43,740 nucleotides of DNA. Source: Butyriboletus loyo (Eukaryota; Basidiomycota; Agaricomycetes; Boletales; Boletaceae). Made by a program: the position numbers and the translations under genes. Numbering within the stretch: position 1 is the stretch's first letter; every line of letters starts with the position of its first letter. The notes beneath the pieces are model-generated. The model was given only the letters and a program-made list of their open reading frames with translations. It was not told the origin of the DNA and did no database searches. Shown here in pieces: positions 30,624 through 43,281 of the stretch. The stretch is taken from the NCBI GenBank assembly GCA_038093515.1, contig JBBPSI010000204.1:1-43740 (forward strand), given 5' to 3'.

Positions 30624-33600
30624 TCACCCGGAAATCGCCACGTTTCCACCAATGCCCAGCCATCCTCTCCCGAATCCACCCGCAACGGCCCTAAAGCCAG
30701 ACTCCTTGACCTCGGAGGGGAACAGATCGTGCTGGTCCGCCAGCCGTTCATTATTCCGCCTGATCTCTTGGATAACACCGTGTTGACGGGTACACAGGGG
30801 ACAAGCGGTCTCGTTCTCGAAGAGACATCTACGTTCAATCGATCCATCAGAACCGCGTATCGTAAAGAGGAGAAAAAGACCAGAGTGAGAGTCAGAGTCA
30901 GAGCACATACCGTTGATGATAGCTATGATTGCACATAAAGTGTATGCTCGGAAGATCGAGCTGACCGTTACACTGCGAGCACCGCGTGACGTGGAATACT
31001 CTCGGATGCGTCGTGTCCTCGAGATCCTCGACTTGCTTTAATTTAGTCCTCGTCTCCGAACGGTAAGAAGAGATGAGCTGTTGATCCTGCGAGAGCGTGT
31101 CATTGTCTCGTCAAACACGAGGGGCAGGACAAGGAGAAACGCACCGTCGCGATCTCCTCCATGCCTTCCTTCATCCGCCTCATCAGCCAATCTTTCACAA
31201 GTCCGACGCTTGCTACCTCGTTCCGACTGAGAACCTGCACGACGGACAGAGGCGACATTATCTTCTCGCTCTCAATATGTTCCAGGAGCGATTCGAGATC
31301 TGTTTGGTGTGCAGTGAGCAGCGCAGGTGTGGACGTGAGGAACCTGAGGACGAGTGGGTAAAGGTGGGGATTATCAGGGCCGTACTTGCGCAGAGCTGAA
31401 ATAACCTGTGCTGAAGGCGAGGATTCGGTGAAACCCGTCTCAGAAGTGCTGCCCGAGTTCTGCTCTTCCATCCAGAATCGCAACACGTCCTCATACATAC
31501 CCATCTTCTCCCATAGAAGAACCAGTCCGGGTGTATACTGGTGGCTCGAGCAGAGAACTAGCGCATGGGTGAGATCGTACGGAAGATGGATGGAATAGAG
31601 TAGTCGGAGGGCTTTGTGGTGCTCGCATGGGGTATGTTGGTCCCCTTCAATACACTCCGTGAGGTAGAGCTCCAGTAGCGTGTTCCATACTGCGGCCTGG
31701 TCCCGTTTCTCTGCTTCTTCATCCTCGCCTGCACTAGCAGTGGGGGCGCCCGACTCCGGACCACCGGCACCATCCAGCGTCTGGCCCCATCGCCGTTGCG
31801 CCACTGTCTCGAGGAATGTCGTGAAACACCCGGGGTGGTCCACGAAATGGGCAAAGAAAAGTGTAGGGGATGGTCGTCTAGGTGGCGTCTGCGTCTCTGG
31901 GCCGCTCGTAGACCGAACTTGGGGCGCAGGAGACTGAGCGCTAGGTCCACTAGCTAATGCGGTCACCAGATCCTCTTCTCCTTCTTTGTCCTCCAGTTTC
32001 TTCCTGGTTCCATCGCTGCTTGTCAACGTAGGAGGTACCGCGGGTGCTCTTGAGAGGGCGAGTAAAGTCAGATACGAAGGTGCTGGTGCTCCCTGTGCTG
32101 AGGGTCGAGGACTTTCCGAAGGTGGGAGAGGTCCAGAAATGGTACACAGATCAATAAGCAGTTGTGTGGCTTCGTTCGGAAGGTTGTCTAGAAGAGCACG
32201 GCAATAACGAGGAAGGTTTGATTCTGCCTGATATTCCGGATACCAAACTCAACGTCAATCGATTATCACCCGAGGAACGAACGAGAGATAAACTTACACC
32301 GACTCCGCCTACTTCTCTCAAATAACTGATTGCTTCCCTGTATCCATTTTCTATCTTGCCTTTATCCGCTTTCTCTGTCGCCTTCACATCCCCACATCTA
32401 GCACCAATATCTTCCACGACGACCCTCAGATAATCCTCGTGTCTCCCCCACCTCTTCGCAAGGTACGCAGCTTGATCAAAGAACCCCGCTTGCCGACATA
32501 CACGAATCGCCGTGTCAAGGTCAAACGGAGGTTCTCGGGTCGTTCCTTCCCCGGGAACTGCTTTGCCATCGAACGCGACAGTTCCAACAATTCTTCCCTC
32601 GCTACGAACAAACGCATCCACTTTGGCAACATCTCCCACCTTGGCGTAGGTATTAAGGAGCAGGGTCGTGTGCTCTGCATTTGCGAGCCCATGTGTATGC
32701 AGTTCTTGCAGGTAGTGCATCAAGAATGGGGTCAAATTGGCTGTAAGGAACTTCGCGTAGGTCAGTATACTGGCGTAACATGCGAGCGAGAGTCGAAGTA
32801 TAATCATGACCATGAGGGACATACCTTGCGTACGACATAACTTCCCCGGATACCGCCAATCGTCTGCAAATACTCCTTCATCGCACCTTCGGAATCGCCC
32901 TTCTCGTATAGATAATCGCCATGGTGCCGATGCACATCTGTCGTGTCCAGGCCCTGTGTGTACGCAAACGACAGCGCGAGAGGGTAGAGGTGTTTCTCGT
33001 ACAGCAGCGCGAGCTTCGTGCCGGTCGGCTTCTCAACCAAACGAGTCACCTACGTGAATAACGACCAGTTGATGGTAAGGTCAATATGTGATTGAAAGAC
33101 ACCAACCGTTCCATCATTACCCAAGACGTACACAGACCCCCATGCGGACACAACGTCCCGGACACCACGCTCAAATATCCCGACATATGCGATCATCTTA
33201 TTCTCCATGTCAATGAGTACAACCCGTGCGGCGTCCGGGTCAGTGGGCCCATTCGCAAAATTCGAGGAAAGAACGTTCGACAGCGAGGATGCATCTGTGG
33301 TGAGCTTCCGTTGTCGTGGGCCAGGAGTCTTCGTTGCGGTGCCCGAGGGAAGCGTAGCAGAAGTAGGAGTTGATGCAGGGAGAACCACGACCACATAATT
33401 CAGATGAGTGTACAACGAGGACTTACGCCCTGTGAAACTCGATCAGATGAATCATTCTCCAATCCAATAAGGCCCTCAAGAGGGCGGAGTTGTACTGACC
33501 TTCGTAGCTAACGACGCCTAACCTTCCACTACTACCCACGCCAACTACTGCCTCGTCTCTGCCCAACACAACCCAACGTGCTTTCCAGTCGACACAAGCA

Positions 33601-34598
33601 CAACGTAAGCCTGCCCCAATCTCGTCGACAAGGATAGCTGTAGGGCTAGAAGGCTTTGGTAGAATTGGATAGACATAAGTAGCAGAGGTGGTAACGATGA
33701 CGAGCGAAAGCGTCGAAGGAGAATTAGAAGTAGGAGCAGAGCCGGAATTTGAAGGGTCCACGATAGTAGACGATGACAATGGATCCATAGAAACTGATGC
33801 AGACGCAGTAGTGAATGCCAAAAATGTCACTGGTTCAGTCGCAATTTCATGAATAACTCGAGGTTTGGGGATGGAAGCAGATGCAGATGACAGGGATTGG
33901 TCCAAATGACGATACAAAAGGACGGTTCCATCTGCGAGACCAACGGAAAGGAAAGAAAGGGTGGAGGTTAACGCAAGAGTGGAAACCTATACCTAGGTAG
34001 TGAGTCCGCGCGAGGAATGCAATCAGAACAGAGCATACAGGATGGGGTTTCCCGGCCGGCTGCACTTTCGCAGTGCGGAGGAGGACAGGTGCATTCGACC
34101 TCTTGTCTATCTTTCCCAGATCCCATATTTTCAAAATAGACGAGCGCACGTTATCTTCGTCCTTGGTACGCCTAAGAGTCAAGGATGGGATGGATACTGA
34201 GGAACACGGCCACACACCCCGATAGAGATTAGAATACCCATCTCCTCCACCATATGAGACACCCTTCCACCGACATGCGCGATCCAACTCGTCACGGAAA
34301 CGAAAGCTTGGTTAAGAATATGGACGCTTCCATGGATGTCTGCGACGATCAAGCCATGAGAAGAAAAGATCACTGTCGATATTTCTGGGGCATTCTAAAA
34401 TTCAGAAGTCAACAGGAGGGAATAACACGTGGAAGCCTGACTGCACCTTGAACAGGTCAGGTGGGCACGTTGGGTCGTGCACATCTTTGACGGGCTCGAT
34501 GTCAAAGAACGTGAACTGCCGAAGCTAAACACGGTGTCAGAAATGTTCCAAGTGGAAAGAAAGGACATTTCTACAGCAGCAGCGGTTGCGGAGGCCAT
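30624..34598 (-). CDS. VPS11: Vacuolar sorting protein 11 (HOPS/CORVET core subunit, RING finger)
   Basis: Eleven exons were built on the minus strand: 34598-34575, 34524-34447, 34394-34218, 34161-34039, 33986-33500, 33429-33107, 33049-32825, 32750-32298, 32227-31145, 31086-30911 and 30828-30624 (1117 aa). Vps11 is a shared scaffold of HOPS and CORVET tethers that drive vacuole and endosome fusion. The N-terminal beta-propeller begins LRQFTFFDIEPVKD and includes ILKIWDLGKIDKRS and KSSLYTHLNYVVVV. The alpha-solenoid carries LALSFAYTQGLD, IGGIRGSYVVRKFL, YLQELHTHGLANAEHTTLL and CEHHKALRLL. A C-terminal RING-H2 (C1027-x2-C, C1043-N-H, H1048, C1051, C1059-PL-C1062) precedes a short tail. The first exon is only 24 nt. 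Two introns end in AAG (before 34161 and before 32750), chosen because they alone keep frame and family sequence. Disordered acidic and Pro/Ser inserts lie around residues 630-730. Confidence 0.94.
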
Positions 34599-35209
34599 GT
34601 CTGATGACCACGACGCGTATTGTCTAAGCCAAGAACATATATTATAGTAGTTCCCACCGCCTATGTATACATTCGTAAATTGTAATGTTCCTACTACTTT
34701 CGCCACCAACTCAATAACAACAGTTGAACGGTCTTGTGTACAAGATTTCTTGTTGGTAGTCGGATCCATACTCTCTTCGGAATCTCAGCAGCGTCAACAT
34801 CAGATCGTCGGAGTAACGCGACAAGGCCCTTGCACCCAAATATTGCTCGCTCGGAATTAAGCAGCGATAATATATATATATGCTGACAACCTACGAGAAT
34901 GGCGAGCTGCGGGAAACGGTTGAACTTCTGGATGATGGTCTCTCAGAAACCTGAAGTTCATGTCCTACTGGACATTGGTGTGTAAATACTCGATGCATCG
35001 AACCGGGAGCGAGCCAAAATATGGCTTGCCGCTTGACTTGAGTCGTCCTGGCATTTCTGGAGCCACCTATTTAAATGAAGACGACAAGTTGAGCCACTAC
35101 CAACATCTTGCAGCAGGCAATACGTGAGACTTGGGCTGATGGACTCCTTGGTGGATACAACAGGACATGAGCCATACGACACTCGTTCCCGTTTTAAGCT
35201 CACGACAGA
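34599..35209. other. Upstream region of VPS11, no supported gene
   Basis: Short frames occur on both strands without motifs. A TATATATATA run lies near 34872. It separates VPS11 from the doubtful ORF at 35210. Confidence 0.4.
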
Positions 35210-35635
35210 ATGGCGAGTTCCCGGCTGCAGCAAGAATTCAGGTCGCTTGCTGGCCTCTGCGCCACATGCTTCCCTTTCCGTAATGATCTTGCTCGTCATT
35301 GGGAGGAAGGGCATGGGTTCCGCAGAGACGTATACGGGCAGAATCTTTCAAGGGACGTTACTGACCGAAGCGGACTTCTAGAGCAGTGGTTCAAGTTGTC
35401 GACTATCATCGTGAATACGCCGAGAACTTGCTTGTTCATGAGCAATTCTCTGGTGTCCCGAGTAGCTTTGATACCATATATTCTGCGGACCAGGAATTGG
35501 CGACCCCTCCATCTCCAACCACGCGTCGTCCACCGCACCACCTTTGCAGAAATTCATGCGCGACTAGACTGCCATGTACCCGGCAAAGGGATGTGGAACG
35601 GAGTGCAGAAGGGAAAGAATGATGCACGCACGTGA
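35210..35635 (+). CDS. Doubtful ORF with one C2H2-like motif
   Basis: The frame of 141 codons starts MASSRLQQEFRSLAGL and has one zinc-finger-like stretch, LCATCFPFRNDLARHWEEGH (C-x2-C-x9-H-x4-H). The C-x-H spacing is shorter than in classical fingers. Downstream of about 35390 another frame (MVQVVDYHREYAENLL then an ATPPSPTT segment) looks equally coding-like. This may be a gene with an unrecognised intron, a frameshifted relic, or chance. No family is recognised. Confidence 0.25.
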   Translation: MASSRLQQEFRSLAGLCATCFPFRNDLARHWEEGHGFRRDVYGQNLSRDVTDRSGLLEQWFKLSTIIVNTPRTCLFMSNSLVSRVALIPYILRTRNWRPLHLQPRVVHRTTFAEIHARLDCHVPGKGMWNGVQKGKNDART

Positions 35636-35752
35636 CTCCCATTTGACGTCATAGCTGTGTCGAGTTAGGAGGGTGCAAGAAGAGCGTGTATAAATGCCCG
35701 CAATGGTCCACTTGCCCTTGTTTAGACCGACAGCACTCGATTCCTCCAGAAC

Positions 35753-36476
35753 ATGTATCGCAAACCCGTATTGCGTTCCGCACGCCTTGCGATTTACCCT
35801 GAAGCCTTTCATCCCCCCATCGTAAGCGTGTCCCCAACTGAGTAAATCTAGACGACGTGTCTGACCCACGTGAATGCAGGCATCTAGAAGACTGATGGCG
35901 ACACCGCCGCCGTCGTCCCAAGGGCAGTCAGGCACCGGTCAGACGCCGCCTGCGCACCCGGAAGGCAGCAACACCCTGATCACCCTCTCTGCCCTGGGTG
36001 CGCTCGGAGGATTGTACTATTACTACACCCGCGGACAGCCCGCCGTAGATCGCGAAACCGCGAGACGCAAGGAAGAGGAGATAGAAAGAAAGGTGAGAGA
36101 GATCGGGGAAGCAGGAAAGAGCAAATTGGAGAGTGCAACGAAACAGGGTCAGCGAGAATATAATGAGGCCAAGGTGGGTAGATTGGATCGAACAGATATT
36201 TTGTTGCTTCAGGTACTCATCATCCGTTCGTGATAGGCCACTGTGCACGATGCAGCCACCGCCGCACGCACTCGGACTACAGAAGGGGCGCGACAGGGTG
36301 CACATGAAGTGCAGGCCAAATTCGATGAATTAAAGAACGCTTCGGGACAGAAGATGAATGATATTCGCGATCGCTCAGAGAAAAAAATAGAGCAAAGTAA
36401 GGAAGAGGTTGCACGTCAAGCACGCGAGGCTGAGAACAAAAGCCGTGGCTGGTTCGGCTGGGGTAGTTCAAAGTAA
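35753..36476 (+). CDS. Small mitochondrial membrane protein, amphipathic-helix rich, unrecognised
   Basis: The exons are 35753-35821, 35880-36173 and 36237-36476 (200 aa). Exon 1 supplies a basic leader without acids (MYRKPVLRSARLAIYPEAF, then SRRLMATPPP across the splice), which looks like a mitochondrial presequence. A single hydrophobic segment follows (LITLSALGALGGLYYYY, about residues 53-69). The rest is long, highly charged amphipathic helix (ETARRKEEEIERKVREIGE; GARQGAHEVQAKFDELKNA; KKIEQSKEEVARQAREAENK), ending in RGWFGWGSSK. The layout suggests a protein anchored in a mitochondrial membrane with a helical soluble domain. The family is not recognised; LEA-like composition is noted only as a resemblance. 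Starting at 35895 instead (MATPPP) would drop the presequence. Confidence 0.7.
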
Positions 36477-36846
36477 GGTTAGGTTGTGGACGGAGCTTGG
36501 CTCTTGGCGGATTAAGGTCACGAGCTCGAGGACTTTTTGTAAAGGATTGATATCGATGTTGTAAATTTCACGGAATTTGCCCCCATCCGATTGGGTTGGT
36601 TTGCAAGTAGAGCTTCGGCGTTAGCCGGATATGACTTACTGGTATGCTATCTCGTGTCATTTTGTTCAGATACGTGTTCGTTCTGAATTTCCCACTCGAG
36701 TACCACATTGATTTTCGTCACTTCGAACCCTGTCGCGTGAACCTAGGAAGTGAGAAGAAGAACAGATCGTTGTGAGCGTATATTGTCCCCCGCATCGCAG
36801 ACGCATAACCAATTTCAAGTCATATACGTCCAGCTTGGCAGTCAAG
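36477..36846. other. Intergenic region between mitochondrial protein gene and NRK1
   Basis: No gene is supported. It should contain the 3' end of the upstream gene and the NRK1 promoter. Confidence 0.45.
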
Positions 36847-38071
36847 ATGAGCAAATTCCAGGATCGGGTCGTTCTTGTCGGAGTGGGGTACTATATGCTC
36901 GCCATCAATCATCTTCTACGTGCTAATTGTCTCGCCCCCCCAGAGGAGCGACATGCTCGGGTAAAACGACCCTCGCGAAGCATCTTCGGAGTATTCTACC
37001 AAACAGTGTCATAATCCATCAGGATGTGAGTGTTTCACACGTCTAAATCTCATAGACGAACTGGAAGCTTGCTAGGATTTTGCTCCCGTAGGGATGGTCT
37101 CATGACACCGCACAAGTCTCTTACGACTAACCACTTCTCAATAGCCCGAGGAACTGATCCCAATTCACCCAGTTCATAATATCGCAGACTGGGATTCCCC
37201 ACAGGGAGCTATCGATTGGCCTCGATTTCGGGCATTCTTAAAGCGTGTAAAGAAGAGCGGAGTGATACCTCCTGAGCATAGAAGTCACGACCACCTGAAC
37301 GAACAGAAGGACATCCCTATCACCGATTCCGCTTATCAAGCATCGAGAACCCGATTTCAAGAAATTGAAAAAGAACAGCTGAAAAAGGGGATCCGCGTTA
37401 CATGGGGCCTCGTCGATGGGTTTTTGCTTTATTGGGACAAAGTAATCATTCCTGGTCGACATCAATTTTCTCGCTGACGCTGCGTAGGAGATCATAGACC
37501 ACCTGGATATTCGATTTTTCCTTCGAGTGCCGCACGATATCCTCAAACAGCGTAGACATGAACGACACGGATACCACACAGCAGGTAAGGACATGCTTTT
37601 TGGGGTGCGCTCCAATGCTCCGTGACTGACTCTGGAATCCCTCCGCCTTACTTCTGATATGTCATCGACTTATCTCCTGCACGATATGTCGGGCGTATCA
37701 TCTATCTGCATTTTCATCGTCTGTTACCGTTCGCTTGGTGCACATCCACTCGTCTGTCCACGCAAACACTCATTTGCGACTACCCGTTTGGAGTGCAATT
37801 CAATCCAGAGGGTTCACTATGGCGGGATCCCCCCATGTACTGGGAACACATTATATACCCAGGATATATCGAGGCCCACAAGGACATATTCGAGGACGGA
37901 AATGTTGAGAATGGGAAGCTGACTGGGGAGAGTGTGCCAGGACTCGTGGTGGTGGAGCCCATGAAAAAGGGAGCACAGATGAGCACAGACGACATCGTTC
38001 TGAGCTGCTGTGATGTGCTTTGGAACTTTGCGCACGCTTTGGAATGCCTAGATGGGCGTCTGGTCGGGTAG
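36847..38071 (+). CDS. NRK1: Nicotinamide riboside kinase
   Basis: Six exons were built: 36847-36887, 36944-37025, 37076-37087, 37145-37441, 37488-37584 and 37809-38071 (263 aa). The enzyme phosphorylates nicotinamide riboside to NMN in NAD salvage. The Walker A motif spans intron 1: VVLVGVG joins GATCSGKTTLAKHLRS. Exon 3 is a 12-nt microexon encoding DFAP, which with the flanking exons gives QDDFAPPEELIP, the conserved substrate/catalytic Asp block of the family. Further family blocks are HNIADWDSPQGAIDWPRF, VTWGLVDGFLLYWDK, DIRFFLRVPHDILKQRR, and RHGYHTAEGSLWRDPP made by the last splice. The last intron (224 nt) is four times longer than its neighbours. Its acceptor at 37808 was chosen over 37792 because it gives the TAEGSLWRDPP motif. 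The C-terminus carries a linker (DVENGKL-like) seen in fungal homologues. Confidence 0.92.
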
Positions 38072-38603
38072 ACAAGCATTTGGAACCTTGGACTGCTTTC
38101 GCCTATGTTCCACTCAGGTTTACTTTGGGGTTTACCCGAGTTTATACTGGCCAAATAACACTATTCACAGCAAGTATGCTCTGATACCAGTTCAGTGAAT
38201 TCAGCGGATTTGAGTGGTCGGAAACCGTCTTCTCTTTTTGGTGTCTTTTCAAAAGCTCGGGTCCTAGGAAGTGTTCACACACTTCTTTCCCAGAACGTCT
38301 AGTTCAAGACTAGTGAAGCGAACTCCGCAAGATAGTAAGTAGTAGTTCTAAGGAGTCACTAGGGCCAGTATTATACGTACCATTTGCCCAGTAAGTGAAT
38401 AACCGAGCGGAACACCTGTGAATGGTTACCCAACCAATTTCACGAGCGCGCGTGAAAGTTATGTAAACGGAGCCCGGCGGAAAATCACATGTCCTTTCCA
38501 AATGCATTCAGCCTCCTTTGATTGGTTGCCGACACAATACATCAAATCAACCATCCGGTGTTCCGACCACGCTTGAACTCCAACCCCCATCATCTCCAAC
38601 CCA
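38072..38603. other. Intergenic region upstream of the fumarate reductase gene
   Basis: Nothing with coding character was seen. Pyrimidine- and purine-biased stretches near the start codon are typical promoter sequence for a well-expressed fungal gene. Confidence 0.4.
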
Positions 38604-40690
<2,087 letters not shown>

Positions 40691-41727
40691 ATACACATAT
40701 GTTTTCTGCTTCCCGGATGGAAAGCAAAAGCTGTCGACTGGGGCAAAGGTTGTGAATCGGTTGTCGCTTAAATGTAATCTACAACCTATTTATCCCCCCG
40801 ATCTTTGCACGTTCTCTGTTGTATGTGAACTGCCTGTGTATATCATTATCCATGTCAGTCTTTTACCGCGCATTGGATCGTGGGATGACACCATCCCTGG
40901 AATTTTAAAAGGAGGACGTTCCGAGTTTCCTACTCCCGACACGTGTACTGAGCGCCAATGCTATCGGCGGTACGTATGCGTGCACTGCTCCTATGTAGGC
41001 TCGGGGACGTTGAACCTCGGAGAGCGTCAAGCCCACCGCTTGTCATCCACCCATTCTAGCCAACGCGTGTCGCGTCCGCTGTTTCGAGCGTATGTCTGCT
41101 GAACCACCATCAGCGTGCTTTCAGAGTTGCGTGAGTCGAGAAGGGGTTCGTGATGACTAGCGAGGTCAGCGTTACGTCTATCCTCTGTCGCGGGTGCAGT
41201 GCAGTGGCGTTGACTCGGTGGTAGTAGGGATCGCTCGGGACGCCAAGTTCCGGTACCGTTTTGGACCGTTCCGTGTAGTCCCCTCGTCGACCGATCGGCG
41301 GTGTGAGATGGATTCATGCGGCATCACCACGTCGATGTAGGCATTGCATCCCCCCCTGTCCGCTCTGAGTCTTTCCAGCAAAGTCGTGTCTATGCTGGCT
41401 CAGCGTGTGTTGGAGAAACCACCGCAGAGGACTGAGATGCGGTCTACGAGCGTCCCCCTGGCATGCTGCTGCTGCTGCTGCTGCCGTCGCTGCAACTCCC
41501 CTTTCCAGGGCCTACTGGTCATGCGCCCGCAAGCTATCTGTTTCCCCGAAGCTGCAGCGCGCTAGATAGATGGTTCGATGTCCGGGTCGAACCCGTTTCG
41601 TGTCGGCCCGGACCTGAGAGAGAATTGAATTCGCAGCACTTGGGAACATCGATGCACCGAGCCGTGGTCTCTGCCTTGGGCTTCACTTCAGTAAATCGGA
41701 CTTGGGAAGAGATGTTCGGGACAGCAT
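40691..41727. other. Intergenic region with a (TGC)7 microsatellite
   Basis: No gene is supported. Seven TGC units lie at 41464-41484. The longer frames that cover it owe their composition to this repeat. Confidence 0.45.
41464..41484 (+). repeat. (TGC)7 trinucleotide repeat
   Basis: Seven perfect tandem TGC units are present. They are not inside any supported gene. Confidence 0.85.
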
Positions 41728-42168
41728 TTGCGACCCGAGCTCGACCCGAGCTCCCCCCGCACTGAGTTCGCTCGTGGGGAACCAAGTAAACGCACACGCA
41801 GACAGCTTCCTCTCACTTCCTCCATCGAACTAGCGCATCCACAGAACGCAGATGACGATATCAGTGACGACGTGTACACCTCCCTCCATGAATGGACAGA
41901 CGAACACGGCACAGAACCTACTCGGAGACAGTGTCTGGATGAGCTACCACCTCAGTCGACACCATACCGTAGTTGGCACGAGAAATCTCAACGCGCGTGT
42001 CTCTGGCGGGGGTGTATGGACACGATGAACAAAGGGAGTTTGGCGCGCCATTTGCGGGCGGGCACGAGTTGTGCTTTTTGTAGCAAGGTGTATTAGCGCG
42101 CGGACGTGGCCCGGTGCAGCATGATCAGACCAAGTGGCAAGCGGATTTGAACGGGCATGCCTTTCCTC
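41728..42168 (+). pseudogene. Decayed relative of the C2H2/C2HC zinc-finger family
   Basis: The frame ends ACLWRGCMDTMNKGSLARHL, then TSCAFCSKVY and a TAG at 42094-42096. After the stop the same frame reads RADVARCSMI. This lines up with the gene at 27776: CLWxGC, a RH pair, then CxxC and S/Y-R-x-DV. The His and Cys that should close the last site are missing beyond the stop. The upstream part is acidic and unordered. I read it as a broken family member; a young gene with a shortened C-terminus is the alternative. Confidence 0.45.
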
Positions 42169-42637
42169 TTGAATGCACTGGGCACTACAAGATGGACGGT
42201 CGTGGTTGATCAGTCGCTTTGGCGCGACTGGCCACATGGAAAACGATTCTGAACCCTGTAGAACGGGTATATGTATATTCAGTGTAGAATCGCGGTGGAC
42301 AGTGAACTGATCATGACGAGTCTCAAAAAGTTGTAATCATGTATACCTCGGGAAGCAGCTTACCGGAAGCGAGACAGATTGAGGTCATTGATATCTCAGT
42401 CCTGAATAAGATGAAGGTTTAAATATTGGTAACCTAAGATACTCTCAGGGACGAGTTCTCGCGCGAAAACTCGCGTGGGGAGATACTTTATTCTCGACAT
42501 GTGATATGGGGTCACATACAAGCAAAAGACTTGACAAGACAATACTGGGGTCGAGACCAGCTCTCTATGCTTGCATTGCAAGTATACAAGGAAAGAGACA
42601 TACAAGGAGCGGACCGTGTTCGATCCGAAATGTCGAT
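42169..42637. other. Intergenic region 3' of DAD2
   Basis: No gene or repeat was recognised. It holds the 3' end of the DAD2 transcript. Confidence 0.4.
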
Positions 42638-43128
42638 TCACGAAGGTCTTGTATTGCCAGTTTGAACCTCGTCCAGCGGAATACGGACCAAACGCTCTCC
42701 TGGCGCTGATTCAAGGCTTGCCAGAGACGCCTCCGACTCTGCATACTGCTGTCGATTCGCCACTACAAACACGCATGAGGACGTGTCACGATTGATCGCG
42801 AACACTCACGAAAGAGTCCAAGTATGCGGAACATGTTGGGCCATTGTTCGAGTACTTGGCCATGGACTGCGATCAGGCGCGATCAGAAAGGCGACGTGTG
42901 CTTCTACGGGCGGACAGACTCACTCTGACCAGCATCTGCCATGACTTCGCAGTCGTCGGCAAGGCCCTCGATACGCTTTACAAATAGGGCACTCGCGCGT
43001 TCGAGAGCCGCGACCGCTTCATATTCCTTTTTCTTTTCCAGCAAGCGGTGGAGAGAAGCTGGATTGTTTGCTTGAGAGGCCAAAGCGTGTGCATGGGAGA
43101 CGCGATTAGGCGCGAGAGACGGCCGCAT
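42638..43128 (-). CDS. DAD2: DASH/Dam1 complex subunit Dad2
   Basis: The exons on the minus strand are 43128-42924, 42866-42810 and 42762-42638 (128 aa). The DASH complex couples kinetochores to spindle microtubules. The protein begins MRPSLAPNRVSHAHALAS. Its helical core is LLEKKKEYEAVAALERASAL, FVKRIEGLADDCEVMADAG, then across the first intron QIHGQVLEQWPNMFRILGLF. The third exon gives LANRQQYAESEASLASLE and the C-terminal ERLVRIPLDEV block. The LEKKKEYxAV-ALERAS and HGQVLxQWPxMFxIL blocks are the ones I associate with fungal Dad2. The introns are 57 and 47 nt, both GT-AG, and all joins stay in frame. An in-frame upstream ATG at 43206 was not used, because it would add an unrelated leader and overlap the likely promoter. 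Confidence 0.85.
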
Positions 43129-43281
43129 TGACGATTCCTGGGGGAAAGCACACAAAGTATAATGGTCACGTGGTAGCTTAGATGTGTCGACGCGAATGGG
43201 TTTCAATCGACTCCAACCGTGGCAGCCGTTTCAAACTCGACCTGCTCGGTCTCGGTGTTGCGAACAAGCGTGTCGTCGACC
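43129..43281. promoter_or_regulatory. Divergent promoter of DAD2 and the SIM protein, with one CACGTG
   Basis: The two start codons are 153 bp apart on opposite strands. One E-box CACGTG lies at 43167-43172 near the middle. A TATACTTT-like stretch on the minus strand (around 43155-43161) sits about 30 bp upstream of the DAD2 ATG. Confidence 0.5.

Noticed and set aside
31100..31950. Several plus-strand ORFs opposite VPS11 exon 9
   Set aside because: They are shadows of the VPS11 coding exon.
41575..41605. tRNA T-arm-like sequence (GGTTCGATGTCC, GGGTCGAACCC)
   Set aside because: The loop is too short and no acceptor, D or anticodon arms fit around it.
41463..41765. Leu-rich N-terminus resembling a signal peptide (MLLLLLLPSLQL)
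   Set aside because: The Leu run is the (TGC)7 microsatellite read in one frame, and the rest has no coding character.
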